Assembly: GCA_039649175.1 (NCBI GenBank)
Contig: JBBWZS010000214.1
Span: 1-15,180 of the forward strand
DNA length: 15,180 bases
Origin: DATAQC01 sp039649175
GTDB taxonomy: Bacteria > Actinomycetota > Acidimicrobiia > Acidimicrobiales > AC-14
Direction: 5' to 3'
Below are positions 7,068 to 14,216 of the stretch, one piece after another. The notes under the pieces are model-generated. The model ran no database searches and was not told the DNA's origin. It worked only from the letters and a program-made list of their open reading frames with translations. Both the position numbers and the translations under genes were made by a program. Within the stretch, counting starts at the first letter, position 1. Each line of letters opens with the position of its first letter.

Positions 7068-8491
7068 GGCGATGGGGTCGGCGGCTGCTCCGATGCCCAA
7101 CGGCGGCGGGCTGCCCGCAGCCGCTCAAGGGTGGGCGCCCGTCCGAGCGCCTGCAGGGACTCGAACAGCGGTGGTCCCACACTGCGGCCGGTGACGGCCA
7201 CCCGGATGGGCGCCTGGGCCTTGGCCAGCTTGAGGCCGTGCGTCTCGGCCACGTCGGAGGTGGCCCGATGGATGGCGTCGGCCTCCCAATGGCACGACTC
7301 GAAGGCGGCGATGGCGTCGTCCAGCACGGCCCCCGCCTCGGGAAGACGGGTCACCGCCTTGGCCCACGATTCGTCGTCGATGCACGGCTCCTCGAGGAAC
7401 AGGAAGTCGACCATGGCCGGCACCTCACCGAGGGTCTGCACCCGTTCCTGCACGAGGGGGGCCACGGCCTCGAAGACACCCGGGTCGAGGCGCTCCGGGG
7501 GCCACGGCGGGTCCTGCATCAGCCACGGGAGCGACTCCCGCACGAACGTGGCCACCGGCAGCGCGCGCAGGTAGGTGGCGTTCACGTGCGCCAGCTTCAC
7601 CAGGTCGAAGAACGCCGGCGCCTTGTTCACCGCCTCCACCTCGAAGGCCTCGACCATCTCGTCGAGGGGGACGATCTCGCGCCCGTCCGGGGGGGCCCAG
7701 CCCAGGAGGGCCAGGTAGTTGCGCAGGGCGTCGGCCAGGTAGCCCTGCTCGCGGTACTCCTCGACGGCGATGGCGTGACGCCGCTTGGACAGCTTGCGGC
7801 GCTTGTCGTCGACCAGTAGGGGGAGGTGGGCGAAGACCGGGACCTCGTGGTTGCCGAGGGCCTGGCGCAGCACCAGCACCTTGGGCGTGGAGGGCAGCAG
7901 GTCCTCACCCCGGATGACGTGGGAGATGGCCATGTCGGCATCGTCGACGGCGTTGGCCAACAAGAAGGTGGGGGTGCCGTCGCGGCGCTGGATGACGACG
8001 TCTTCGAGGGTGGCGTGGTCGAAGTGGACGTCGCCCCGGATGAGGTCGTGCACGACGGTCTCGCCCTCGTCGGGCATCTGCAGGCGCAGGGCCGTCTCCG
8101 GGCTGCGCGCCACGCCGCGGTCGCGGCAGAACCCGTCGTAGCCGGGAGGAGCGCCCGGCGGGGTGCGGGCGTCGACGGCCTCCCTGGAGCAGTCGCACCA
8201 GTAGGCGCGACCCTCGGCCAGCAGGCGGTCGGCGGCCTCGGCGTACAGGTGCATGCGAGTGGACTGGCGGTAGGGGCCCTCGTCCCAGTCGAGACCCAGC
8301 CAGTGCAGGGTGCGCTCGATGCCCTCGACCAGCTCGTCGCGCGAGCGGGCCGGGTCGGTGTCCTCGATGCGCAGCACGAACGTGCCGCCGGTGTGGCGGG
8401 CGAACATCCAGTTGAACAGGGCGGCCCGGGCACTGCCCACGTGCAGGAAGCCGGTGGGGGCCGGGGCGAACCGGACTCGCGGGACGCTCAC
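7064..8491 (-). CDS. gltX: Glutamate--tRNA ligase
   Basis: This 475-residue class I synthetase charges tRNA-Glu with glutamate. It shows the HIGH-type motif HVGS (17-20) in FAPAPTGFLHVGSARAALFN, the KMSKS-type motif KLSKR (233-237), and WCDCS with a later FCRD (Cys99, Cys101, Cys122) matching the zinc-finger-like insert. The C-terminal anticodon-binding domain fills residues about 310-475. If the organism lacks GlnRS the enzyme would also misacylate tRNA-Gln for GatCAB, but specificity cannot be read here. The GTG at 8491 is chosen because the conserved N-terminus begins there and a TAGCCT -10 box lies 7 nt upstream; an ATG at 8533 would cross that promoter. The downstream YdcF-like gene overlaps its stop. 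Confidence 0.95.
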   Translation of the reverse strand: MSVPRVRFAPAPTGFLHVGSARAALFNWMFARHTGGTFVLRIEDTDPARSRDELVEGIERTLHWLGLDWDEGPYRQSTRMHLYAEAADRLLAEGRAYWCDCSREAVDARTPPGAPPGYDGFCRDRGVARSPETALRLQMPDEGETVVHDLIRGDVHFDHATLEDVVIQRRDGTPTFLLANAVDDADMAISHVIRGEDLLPSTPKVLVLRQALGNHEVPVFAHLPLLVDDKRRKLSKRRHAIAVEEYREQGYLADALRNYLALLGWAPPDGREIVPLDEMVEAFEVEAVNKAPAFFDLVKLAHVNATYLRALPVATFVRESLPWLMQDPPWPPERLDPGVFEAVAPLVQERVQTLGEVPAMVDFLFLEEPCIDDESWAKAVTRLPEAGAVLDDAIAAFESCHWEADAIHRATSDVAETHGLKLAKAQAPIRVAVTGRSVGPPLFESLQALGRAPTLERLRAARRRWASEQPPTPSP

Positions 8492-8498
8492 CCACGTG

Positions 8499-8504
8499 AG
8501 GCTA
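8499..8504 (-). promoter_or_regulatory. Probable -10 box (TAGCCT) of gltX, leaderless
   Basis: On the minus strand TAGCCT ends 7 nt before the GTG at 8491, placing the transcription start at the start codon. The same hexamer occurs 6 nt before greA. It lies in the 44-bp gltX-proS gap and overlaps the place where a proS -35 box would sit. Confidence 0.5.
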
Positions 8505-8521
8505 GTGGTGGGTTCTCCCGG

Positions 8522-8527
8522 TACTGT
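8522..8527 (+). promoter_or_regulatory. Probable -10 box (TACTGT) of proS, leaderless
   Basis: TACTGT ends 8 nt before the proS ATG at 8536. There is no Shine-Dalgarno. With the gltX -10 box on the other strand, both promoters share a 44-bp gap. Confidence 0.55.
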
Positions 8528-8535
8528 CGCCATTC

Positions 8536-9942
8536 ATGGCTCGCAGCGTGTTGACCCCCCGCGCCGAGAACTTCCCCCAGTGGTACCAGGACGTCGTCGC
8601 CAAGGCCGAGATGGCCGACAACGGGCCTGTCCGGGGCACCATGGTGATCCGCCCCTACGGCTATGCCATCTGGGAGCGCATGCAGCGCGAGCTCGACGAC
8701 CGCATCAAGGCGGCGGGCGCTCGCAACGCCTACTTCCCCCTGTTCATCCCCGAGTCGTACCTGCGCCGGGAGGCCGAGCACGTCGAGGGCTTCAGCCCCG
8801 AGCTGGCGGTGGTCACCCACGGCGGCGGCAAGCAGCTCGAGGAGCCCGTCGTCGTCCGCCCCACCAGCGAGACCATCATCAACGTCTTCATCGCCAAGTG
8901 GGTGCAGAGCCACCGCGACCTGCCCATGTTGTTGAACCAGTGGGCCAACGTGGTGCGCTGGGAGCTTCGTCCGCGGGTCTTCCTGCGCACCACCGAGTTC
9001 CTGTGGCAGGAGGGCCACACCGCCCACGCCACCCGCGCCGAGGCCCGGGCCTACGCCGTGCGCATCCTGCGCCAGGTGTACGAGGACTTCGCCGTCGAGG
9101 TGCTCGGGTTGCCGGTGCTGGTGGGGCGCAAGACCGAGCGAGAGCGCTTCGCCGGGGCCGAGGCCACCTTCACCATCGAGGCCATGATGGGCGACGGCAA
9201 GGCCCTGCAGATGGGCACCAGCCACGAGTTGGGCCAGAACTTCGCAAGAGCCTTCGGCATCGAGTTCCAGACCGACACCGGCACCAACGAGTACGCCTGG
9301 CAGACCTCGTGGGGCGTGTCCACCCGCCTGGTGGGAGCGTTGATCATGGGCCACGGCGACGACGCCGGCCTGCGGGTGCCACCCCGGATCGCTCCCGTCC
9401 AGGTCGTGGTGGTGCTGGTCAAGGCGGCCGACGGCGCCGGCGAGGCCGCCGCCGCCCTGGTGGCCGAACTGGCCGGGCGCGGCCTGCGGGTGGAGCTCGA
9501 CGAGCGGGTCGACACCAGCTTCGGACGCCGGGCCGTCGAGTGGGAGCTCAAGGGTGTCCCCGTGCGCATCGAGGTGGGGCCCCGCGACCTGGCCGCCGGC
9601 AACGTCACCCTGGTGCGGCGCGACAGCGGCGACAAGGTTCCCGTGCCCATCACCGCCGCCGCCCAGGAGGCGGCCGAGTCCCTCGACGTCATCCAGGCCG
9701 CGCTGCACCGCCAGGCCACGGAGATGCGCGACGCCCGCACCGCCGAGGTGTCGTCGGTGGACGAGGCCCAGCAGGCGGCCCAGACCGGCTTCGCCCGGGT
9801 GCCATGGGACCTGGTGCGCGACGACGAGGTCCGCCTGGCCCAGGCCGGGGTCACCGTCCGCTGCCTCCAGCGCGCCGACGGCGACCTGCCCATGTCCTCC
9901 GACGAGCCCGGACTCGTCGCCACGGTGGCCAAGGCCTACTGA
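8536..9942 (+). CDS. proS: Proline--tRNA ligase, type 3 (archaeal/eukaryotic type)
   Basis: This 468-residue class II synthetase charges tRNA-Pro. It begins with ENFPQWYQDVV, typical of type 3 ProRS, and lacks the inserted editing (INS) domain of type 1 enzymes, so its length is short. Catalytic motifs are RGTMVIRPYGYAIWE (33-47), the TxE motif in VRPTSE (107-112), motif 2 FLRTTEFLWQEGHTAH (149-164) and motif 3 MGHGDDAGLRVPP (271-283). The anticodon-binding domain starts near residue 287, and the protein ends in Lys-Ala-Tyr, the conserved C-terminal Tyr of this type. The start at 8536 matches a leaderless promoter. It diverges from gltX and converges on the unknown gene, separated from it by a strong inverted repeat. 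Confidence 0.95.
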   Translation: MARSVLTPRAENFPQWYQDVVAKAEMADNGPVRGTMVIRPYGYAIWERMQRELDDRIKAAGARNAYFPLFIPESYLRREAEHVEGFSPELAVVTHGGGKQLEEPVVVRPTSETIINVFIAKWVQSHRDLPMLLNQWANVVRWELRPRVFLRTTEFLWQEGHTAHATRAEARAYAVRILRQVYEDFAVEVLGLPVLVGRKTERERFAGAEATFTIEAMMGDGKALQMGTSHELGQNFARAFGIEFQTDTGTNEYAWQTSWGVSTRLVGALIMGHGDDAGLRVPPRIAPVQVVVVLVKAADGAGEAAAALVAELAGRGLRVELDERVDTSFGRRAVEWELKGVPVRIEVGPRDLAAGNVTLVRRDSGDKVPVPITAAAQEAAESLDVIQAALHRQATEMRDARTAEVSSVDEAQQAAQTGFARVPWDLVRDDEVRLAQAGVTVRCLQRADGDLPMSSDEPGLVATVAKAY

Positions 9943-9969
9943 CGCTCACCCCCTACCCCGGCGGGCGTT

Positions 9970-10013
9970 CCGGTCACGTTTCGCCTGGCCAGGGGCCGCC
10001 GAAACGTGACCGG
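9970..10013. terminator. Perfect 14-bp inverted repeat between convergent genes, probable bidirectional terminator
   Basis: CCGGTCACGTTTCG (9970-9983) and its exact reverse complement (10000-10013) flank a 16-nt loop, within which GGCC (9987-9990) and GGCC (9994-9997) can pair again. It lies in the 87-bp gap between proS and the last gene of the leuB operon. There is no T-run on either side, so termination is inferred from position and stem strength; a protein-binding site is the alternative. Confidence 0.65.
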
Positions 10014-10029
10014 TTCAGCTGGCTCGGGG

Positions 10030-10536
10030 TCAGACGGCGAGGAGGCTGCGCCAGTCGGCGGTTCGGGCCTTCACCTGGGCGGGGGTCATGCGCAGGGTGG
10101 CCTCGGGGACCAGGTCGGTGACGTTGCGCTGGTCCCAGTACCCGTGGGCGGCACCGGCGAAATGGGACCGGCGGAACTCCACCAGGTCGGCGGGGGCGTC
10201 GCCGAGGAAGCCCCACAGGGTCAGGGCCAGCTCGAGGTCGTGGACGACCGGGGCCCGTCCGAACAGCGAGGCCCGCCGCAGGGCCACGGCCGTGCACCCG
10301 GCCAGGACGTCGTCGACGTGCTCGCCCTTCACCGTCTGCACCCGGTCGGCGAACCGCTTGGCCAGGTTGAAGGCGTAGCCCTGGTCGGGGCCGGGGCTGC
10401 CCAGGCGCGGCCCCCGCGGCTGGCCCTTCTGGAGATCGCCGGGACGGTCGGCCGCCCATCGCCGGGGAGGGGGCAGGGGCAGCGACCGGCGGGGCTGCTC
10501 GGCGAGGGTGACGGGGACGTTGTTCGGTGCGGTCAT
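10030..10536 (-). CDS. Conserved-looking protein of unknown function, coupled to cimA
   Basis: I do not recognise this 168-residue protein. The first 50 residues are rich in Pro and Arg and look disordered. The rest seems folded and alpha-helical, with YAFNLAKRFADRV, HVDDVLAGCTAVALRRASLFGR, LELALTLWGFLGDAPADLVEFRR and YWDQRNVTDLVPEATLRMTP. There is no signal peptide or membrane segment. The ATG overlaps the cimA TGA (bases 10533-10536), and a strong GGGAGGAG lies 11 nt upstream, so it is clearly translated and coupled to cimA. Its place at the end of a branched-chain amino acid operon suggests a related role, but none can be assigned. Confidence 0.75.
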   Translation of the reverse strand: MTAPNNVPVTLAEQPRRSLPLPPPRRWAADRPGDLQKGQPRGPRLGSPGPDQGYAFNLAKRFADRVQTVKGEHVDDVLAGCTAVALRRASLFGRAPVVHDLELALTLWGFLGDAPADLVEFRRSHFAGAAHGYWDQRNVTDLVPEATLRMTPAQVKARTADWRSLLAV

Positions 10537-12176
10537 CTGGGGCCCTGCTCCTCCCGGTCCTGCTCGTGGAGCAGGCCGAACACGATCGAATCCGACAAGG
10601 CCTGCCACGAGGCCTCGATGATGTTGCGGGACACGCCGATGGTGGACCATGTGCGCTCGCCGTCGGTCGAGTCGATGAGCACGCGGGTGACGGCGCCCGT
10701 GCCCCTGTCGGTGTCGAGCACCCGCACCTTGTAGTCGGTGAGGTGGAGATGGGCGAGGCCGGGGTGGGCCTGGCCGATGGCCTGCCGCAGCGCCTGGTCG
10801 AGGGCGTTGACGGGACCGTTGCCCTCGGCGGTGGCGATGATGCGCCGCTCGACACCCTCGCTGTCCTCGCACCGCACCTTGATGGTGGCCTCGGTGACGA
10901 AGGCGCCGTTCTCTCGTTGCTCGGTGATGACCCGGAACGACTCCAGGGCGAAGAACGACTGCTCCCACCCGGTGGCCTTGCGCATGAGCAACTCGAGGGA
11001 CCCGTCGGCCACCTCGAAGTGGTACCCCTGGTACTCGAGCTCTTTGAGACGCTCGACGATGCCGGCCAGCGACGCCGAGCCCAGTTCGAGGCCCAGCTCG
11101 GTGGCCTTGAGCGCCAGGGTCGAGCGGCCGGCCAGCTCGCTGACCACGAAGCGGGTGCCGTTGCCCACCGAGCCCGGCGTGATGTGCTCGTAGAGGTCAC
11201 GGCTGCGGGCGATGGCCGAGGTGTGCAGCCCGGCCTTGTGGGCGAACGCCGACTGGCCGACGTAGGGCTGCTGGGGGTTGGGGGCGATGTTGGCCAGCTC
11301 GGCGATGTGGTGGGCCACGGGCGTGAGCCGTTCGAGGCGATCGGCGTCGATGGTGCGCACCCCCATCTTCAGCGACAGGTTGGGGATGGTGGCGCACAGG
11401 TCGGCATTGCCGGCCCGCTCGCCGTAGCCGTTGACACACCCCTGCACCTGGGTGGCGCCGTGGCGGACGCCGGTGAGGGTGTTGGCCACCGCACAACCCC
11501 CGTCGTTGTGGAAGTGGACGCCGAGCTGGGCCGACACGTGGGGGCGCACCTCGCTCAGCACCCGCTCGACGTCGTCGGGCAGCGTGCCACCGTTGGTGTC
11601 GCACAGCACGAGGGTCTCGGCCCCGGCCTCCTCGGCGGCCCGCAGCACCCGCAGGCTGAACTCGGGGTTGCGCCGGTAGCCGTCGAAGAAGTGCTCGGCG
11701 TCGAAGAACACCCGCAGGCCGGCGTTGCGCAGGAACTCGACCGAGTCGTAGGCCATGGCCACCGCCTCGTCCAGGTCGGTGCGCAGCGCCTCGACCACGT
11801 GGCGGTCCCAGGACTTGGCCACGATGCACACCGCCGAGGTGTTGGCCTTCACCAGGTGGGCCAGGGTGTCGTCGGAGCCGGCGTCGGATCGGGGCCGGCG
11901 GGTGGAGCCGAAGGCCACCAACGTGGCCGTGCTCAGGGTGAGCTCGGCGGGTGCCCGGGCGAAGAACTCGTCGTCTTTGGGGTTGGCGCCCGGCCACCCC
12001 CCTTCGATGTAGGCCACGCCCAGGTGGTCGAGCTGGGCGGCGACCCGGAGCTTGTCGTCGACGGTCAGCGACAGGCCCTCTTGCTGGCTGCCGTCGCGCA
12101 GGGTGGTGTCGTAGATGTCGACCGAGGCGGGCAGCGCCGGCAACGGGGGGTGGGCGGCCCCGTCAGCCGTCGACAT
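10533..12176 (-). CDS. cimA: (R)-citramalate synthase
   Basis: This 547-residue enzyme condenses pyruvate with acetyl-CoA to citramalate, the first step of the threonine-independent route to 2-oxobutanoate and isoleucine. It belongs to the LeuA/homocitrate synthase superfamily. DTTLRDGSQQEG (23-34), IEGGWPGANPKDDEFF (57-72), the metal-binding HFH (221-223) in GVHFHNDGG, and GYGERAGNADL (250-260) are visible, and a LeuA-type C-terminal domain spans about 400-535. The SQQEG and GGWPGANPKD signatures and the length fit the citramalate synthase branch better than 2-isopropylmalate synthase, which remains the main alternative. The ATG at 12176 overlaps the ilvE end by 14 bp, with AAGGA about 11 nt upstream. 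Its stop overlaps the start of the unknown gene. Confidence 0.88.
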   Translation of the reverse strand: MSTADGAAHPPLPALPASVDIYDTTLRDGSQQEGLSLTVDDKLRVAAQLDHLGVAYIEGGWPGANPKDDEFFARAPAELTLSTATLVAFGSTRRPRSDAGSDDTLAHLVKANTSAVCIVAKSWDRHVVEALRTDLDEAVAMAYDSVEFLRNAGLRVFFDAEHFFDGYRRNPEFSLRVLRAAEEAGAETLVLCDTNGGTLPDDVERVLSEVRPHVSAQLGVHFHNDGGCAVANTLTGVRHGATQVQGCVNGYGERAGNADLCATIPNLSLKMGVRTIDADRLERLTPVAHHIAELANIAPNPQQPYVGQSAFAHKAGLHTSAIARSRDLYEHITPGSVGNGTRFVVSELAGRSTLALKATELGLELGSASLAGIVERLKELEYQGYHFEVADGSLELLMRKATGWEQSFFALESFRVITEQRENGAFVTEATIKVRCEDSEGVERRIIATAEGNGPVNALDQALRQAIGQAHPGLAHLHLTDYKVRVLDTDRGTGAVTRVLIDSTDGERTWSTIGVSRNIIEASWQALSDSIVFGLLHEQDREEQGPR

Positions 12177-13083
12177 GTTCGAGCCAGTCCTTGTACCGGT
12201 CGACCTCGCCCCGGACCGTGGCGAAATAGGTCTCCTGGACGGCCTTGGTGATGGGACCCGGGGCCCCGATCTCGCGGTCGTCGACGGAGCGGATGGGCAC
12301 CACCTCGGCTGCCGTCCCCGTGAGGAAGGCCTCCTCGGCCAGGTAGAGGTCGGTGCGCAGGAGGTTGGCCTCGGCTACTTCGTAGCCCAGGTCGCGGGCG
12401 ATGGTGACGACGGTGTCCTGGGTGATGCCCTCCAGGGCGCCGGCCGACACCGGTGGGGTGAGGAGCTTGCCGTGCTTGACCACGAACAGGTTCTCGCCCG
12501 TGCACTCACTGACGTAGCCCTGGGGCGACAGCAGGATGGCCTCGTCGTAGCCGGCCTTCAGAGCCTCGACCTTGGCCAGCGAGGAGTTGACGTACATGCC
12601 GGTGCCCTTGGCCGCCACCGGCACGGCGTTGGGGTCGTGGCGCTGCCAGCTGGAGACCTTCATGCGCACCCCCCGCAGCAGTCCCTCGTCGCCCAGATAC
12701 GTGCCCCACGGCCACACGGCGATGGAGACGTTGACGGGACAGGGCAGCGGGTTGAGACCCATCTCGCCATAGCCGAGATAGGCGATGGGACGGATGTAGC
12801 AGGCGTCCAGCCCGTTGACCCGGACGGTCTCCTTCACCGCCTCGACCAGCTCGGCGGGCGTGAAGGGGATGTCGATCATGAAGATGCCGGCGCTGGCGAA
12901 CAGGCGGTTGATGTGCTCGGTGAGGCGGAACACCGCCGCGCCCCGGTCGGTCGCGTAGGCCCGGATGCCCTCGAACACGCCGCTCCCGTAATGCAGCGAG
13001 TGGGTCAGGACGTGCACCTTGGCCTCGTCCCATGCCACCAGCTCGCCGTCCATCCAGATCTTGTCGACCGTCTGAAGTGGCAT
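12163..13083 (-). CDS. ilvE: Branched-chain amino acid aminotransferase
   Basis: This 306-residue PLP enzyme carries out the last step in leucine, isoleucine and valine synthesis, using glutamate as amino donor. Class IV aminotransferase features are present: HYGSGVFEGIRAY (31-43), Lys159 in AAKGTGMYVNSSLA as the PLP lysine, the SECTGENLF block (192-200, with Glu193), GALEGITQDTV, and the FLTGTAAEVVPI phosphate-binding block. The length and residue numbering match the E. coli enzyme closely. The ATG at 13083 is chosen because MPLQTVDKIWMDGELV is the usual N-terminus and AAGG lies about 11 nt upstream within the end of leuB; a longer frame runs back into leuB. It lies 5 nt after the leuB stop and overlaps cimA. 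Confidence 0.95.
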   Translation of the reverse strand: MPLQTVDKIWMDGELVAWDEAKVHVLTHSLHYGSGVFEGIRAYATDRGAAVFRLTEHINRLFASAGIFMIDIPFTPAELVEAVKETVRVNGLDACYIRPIAYLGYGEMGLNPLPCPVNVSIAVWPWGTYLGDEGLLRGVRMKVSSWQRHDPNAVPVAAKGTGMYVNSSLAKVEALKAGYDEAILLSPQGYVSECTGENLFVVKHGKLLTPPVSAGALEGITQDTVVTIARDLGYEVAEANLLRTDLYLAEEAFLTGTAAEVVPIRSVDDREIGAPGPITKAVQETYFATVRGEVDRYKDWLEHVDG

Positions 13084-13088
13084 CTTCG

Positions 13089-14102
13089 CTACACCCTTTC
13101 TGCGATTTCGTCGCCGATCCCGGCGGTTGTGGTCTCCCCGACGGGGGCGGTACAAGCGTGTTCGATACGAGCGGCGGCGTCGGACTCACCCAGGAACTCC
13201 AGCATCATTGCCGCAGATCGGATGGCAGCCACCGGATTTGCCGTTCCTGTCCCTGCGATGTCGGGGGCCGAGCCGTGCACGGGCTCGAACATCGACGGCC
13301 CCGTCCGGTCGGGATTGAGGTTGGCCGAGGCGGCCGTGCCGATGCCCCCGGTGACGGCGCCGCCCAGGTCGGTGAGGATGTCGCCGAAGAGGTTGTCGGT
13401 GACGATCGTGTCGTAGCGGCCCGGGGACGACACCAGGTGGATGCAGGCGGCGTCGACGTGGTCGTAGCTGGTCGTGACGCCGGGGTGCTCGGCGCCCACC
13501 TCGTCGAAGGTGCGCTGCCACAGACCACCGGCGAAGGTGAGGACGTTGGTCTTGTGCACCAGGGTCAGGTGGCGCCGGGGCCGGGAGGCGGCCAGGTCGA
13601 AGGCGAAGCGCACGCAGCGCTCGACCCCCATGCGGGTGTTCACCGAGCCTTGGGTGGCGACCTCATGCGGCGTGCCCGTGCGCAACGACCCGCCCTCGCC
13701 CGCATAGACCCCTTCGGTGTTCTCCCGGACGACAACGAAGTCGCGGTCCGCTCCGCCGGTCGACGTGGCGCCCGAGCGGCCCTCTGAGCGGGTCGATCTG
13801 AAAGGGCGCAGGTTCACGTACAGGTCGAGCTCGAATCGCAGGCGCAGCAGCAGGCCCCGCTCCAAGATGCCGGGGGCCACGTCGGGCGACCCGACAGCGC
13901 CGAGGAGGATGGCGTCGGTGGCCCGCAGCTCGTCGAGGACGTCATCGGGCAGGATCTCCCCGGTCCGTAGGTACCGCACACCACCGAGGTCGTGTTCGAC
14001 GGTGTCGAGGTCGACGCCCACGGCGCGCACGACCTTCAGGGCCTCGGCCACCACCTCGGGGCCGATCCCGTCACCAGCGATGACACCGATTTTGTGACCC
14101 AC
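13089..14102 (-). CDS. leuB: 3-isopropylmalate dehydrogenase
   Basis: This 337-residue enzyme oxidises and decarboxylates 3-isopropylmalate in leucine synthesis; in the citramalate route the same enzyme can act on 3-methylmalate to give 2-oxobutanoate. Features include IGVIAGDGIGPEVV at the N-terminus, LLLRLRFELDLYVNLRP (substrate arginines), VVRENTEGVYAGEGG, LTLVHKTNVL (catalytic Lys), TDNLFGDILTDLGGA (metal-binding Asp) and EPVHGSAPDIAG (cofactor loop). The length matches the shorter actinobacterial LeuB. The GTG at 14102 follows AGGAG by only 3 nt, but it is the only start that fits the family N-terminus. It is the first gene of the operon and is preceded by a leader with an apparent transcription attenuator. 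Confidence 0.95.
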   Translation of the reverse strand: MGHKIGVIAGDGIGPEVVAEALKVVRAVGVDLDTVEHDLGGVRYLRTGEILPDDVLDELRATDAILLGAVGSPDVAPGILERGLLLRLRFELDLYVNLRPFRSTRSEGRSGATSTGGADRDFVVVRENTEGVYAGEGGSLRTGTPHEVATQGSVNTRMGVERCVRFAFDLAASRPRRHLTLVHKTNVLTFAGGLWQRTFDEVGAEHPGVTTSYDHVDAACIHLVSSPGRYDTIVTDNLFGDILTDLGGAVTGGIGTAASANLNPDRTGPSMFEPVHGSAPDIAGTGTANPVAAIRSAAMMLEFLGESDAAARIEHACTAPVGETTTAGIGDEIAERV

Positions 14103-14112
14103 GTGCTCCTCG

Positions 14113-14146
14113 AAACAAAGAAGACCGCCCACCGGGGTGGACGGTC
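14113..14146 (-). terminator. Intrinsic terminator in the leuB leader (attenuator)
   Basis: On the minus strand GACCGTCCACC and GGTGGGCGGTC pair as a GC-rich stem of about 10-11 bp (one T-G pair, 2-4 nt loop) at 14146-14123, followed at once by TTCTTTGTTT (14122-14113). This is the best intrinsic terminator in the window, and it ends 10 nt before the leuB start codon, so it would prevent leuB transcription when formed. Such T-rich runs are absent at the other hairpins here. Confidence 0.8.
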
Positions 14147-14150
14147 GACA

Positions 14151-14175
14151 GCACACGCCGGAGCCCGGCGCGCGC
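14151..14175 (-). promoter_or_regulatory. Leader hairpin competing with the antiterminator
   Basis: Directly after the leader ORF stop, GCGCGCGCCGG and CCGGCGTGTGC form an 11-bp stem (two G-T pairs, GCT loop). Its second arm CCGGCGTG can instead pair with CACCCCGG of the terminator (7 pairs, one C-C mismatch), and CGCCGGG from its first side can pair with CCCGGTG, both of which would break the terminator. This matches the 1:2 versus 2:3 arrangement of classical attenuators. Confidence 0.65.
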
Positions 14176-14208
14176 TCAGGAAATTACGGAGATCGAAGAC
14201 GTTGACAC
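14176..14208 (-). CDS. Putative 10-residue leader peptide (MSTSSISVIS) of the leuB operon
   Basis: GTG at 14208 opens a 10-codon frame ending in TGA at 14178-14176. Its last codons are ATC-TCC-GTA-ATT-TCC, so three of the final five encode Ile, Val and Ile, using A/T-rich codons that are uncommon in the GC-rich neighbours. A purine-rich GGAGGA abuts the GTG, which is too close for a normal Shine-Dalgarno, but the presumed -10 box ends 8 nt upstream, so leaderless start is possible. A ribosome stalled at these codons would cover the start of the following hairpin. A second short frame (GTG at 14216, TAA 14186) overlaps it but has no branched-chain bias. Confidence 0.55.
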   Translation of the reverse strand: MSTSSISVIS

Positions 14209-14216
14209 TCCTCCAC

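Noticed and set aside
6636..7574. Long plus-strand open frame (312 codons) across the YdcF-like and gltX genes
   Set aside because: It is antisense to two clear genes, its translation is low-complexity Arg/Gly/Ser-rich sequence, and no promoter or family feature supports it. High GC makes such shadow frames common.
8492..8533. ATG at 8533 as the gltX start
   Set aside because: It adds 14 unconserved residues and crosses the TAGCCT box; the family N-terminus begins at the GTG at 8491.
10527..12251. Long plus-strand open frame (574 codons) opposite cimA
   Set aside because: Antisense shadow of cimA; the translation is Gly/Val/Asp-rich with no domain, and stop-poor antisense frames are expected at this GC content.
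14202..14207. TTGACA on the plus strand as a -35 box for greA
   Set aside because: No TANNNT box lies 16-18 nt downstream, and it is about 62 nt from the TAGCCT box next to greA.
14186..14216. Alternative leader frame starting at GTG 14216 (MEECQRLRSP)
   Set aside because: It has no Ile or Val codon and only one Leu, and its start would lie upstream of the predicted transcription start. The overlapping frame fits the regulation better.
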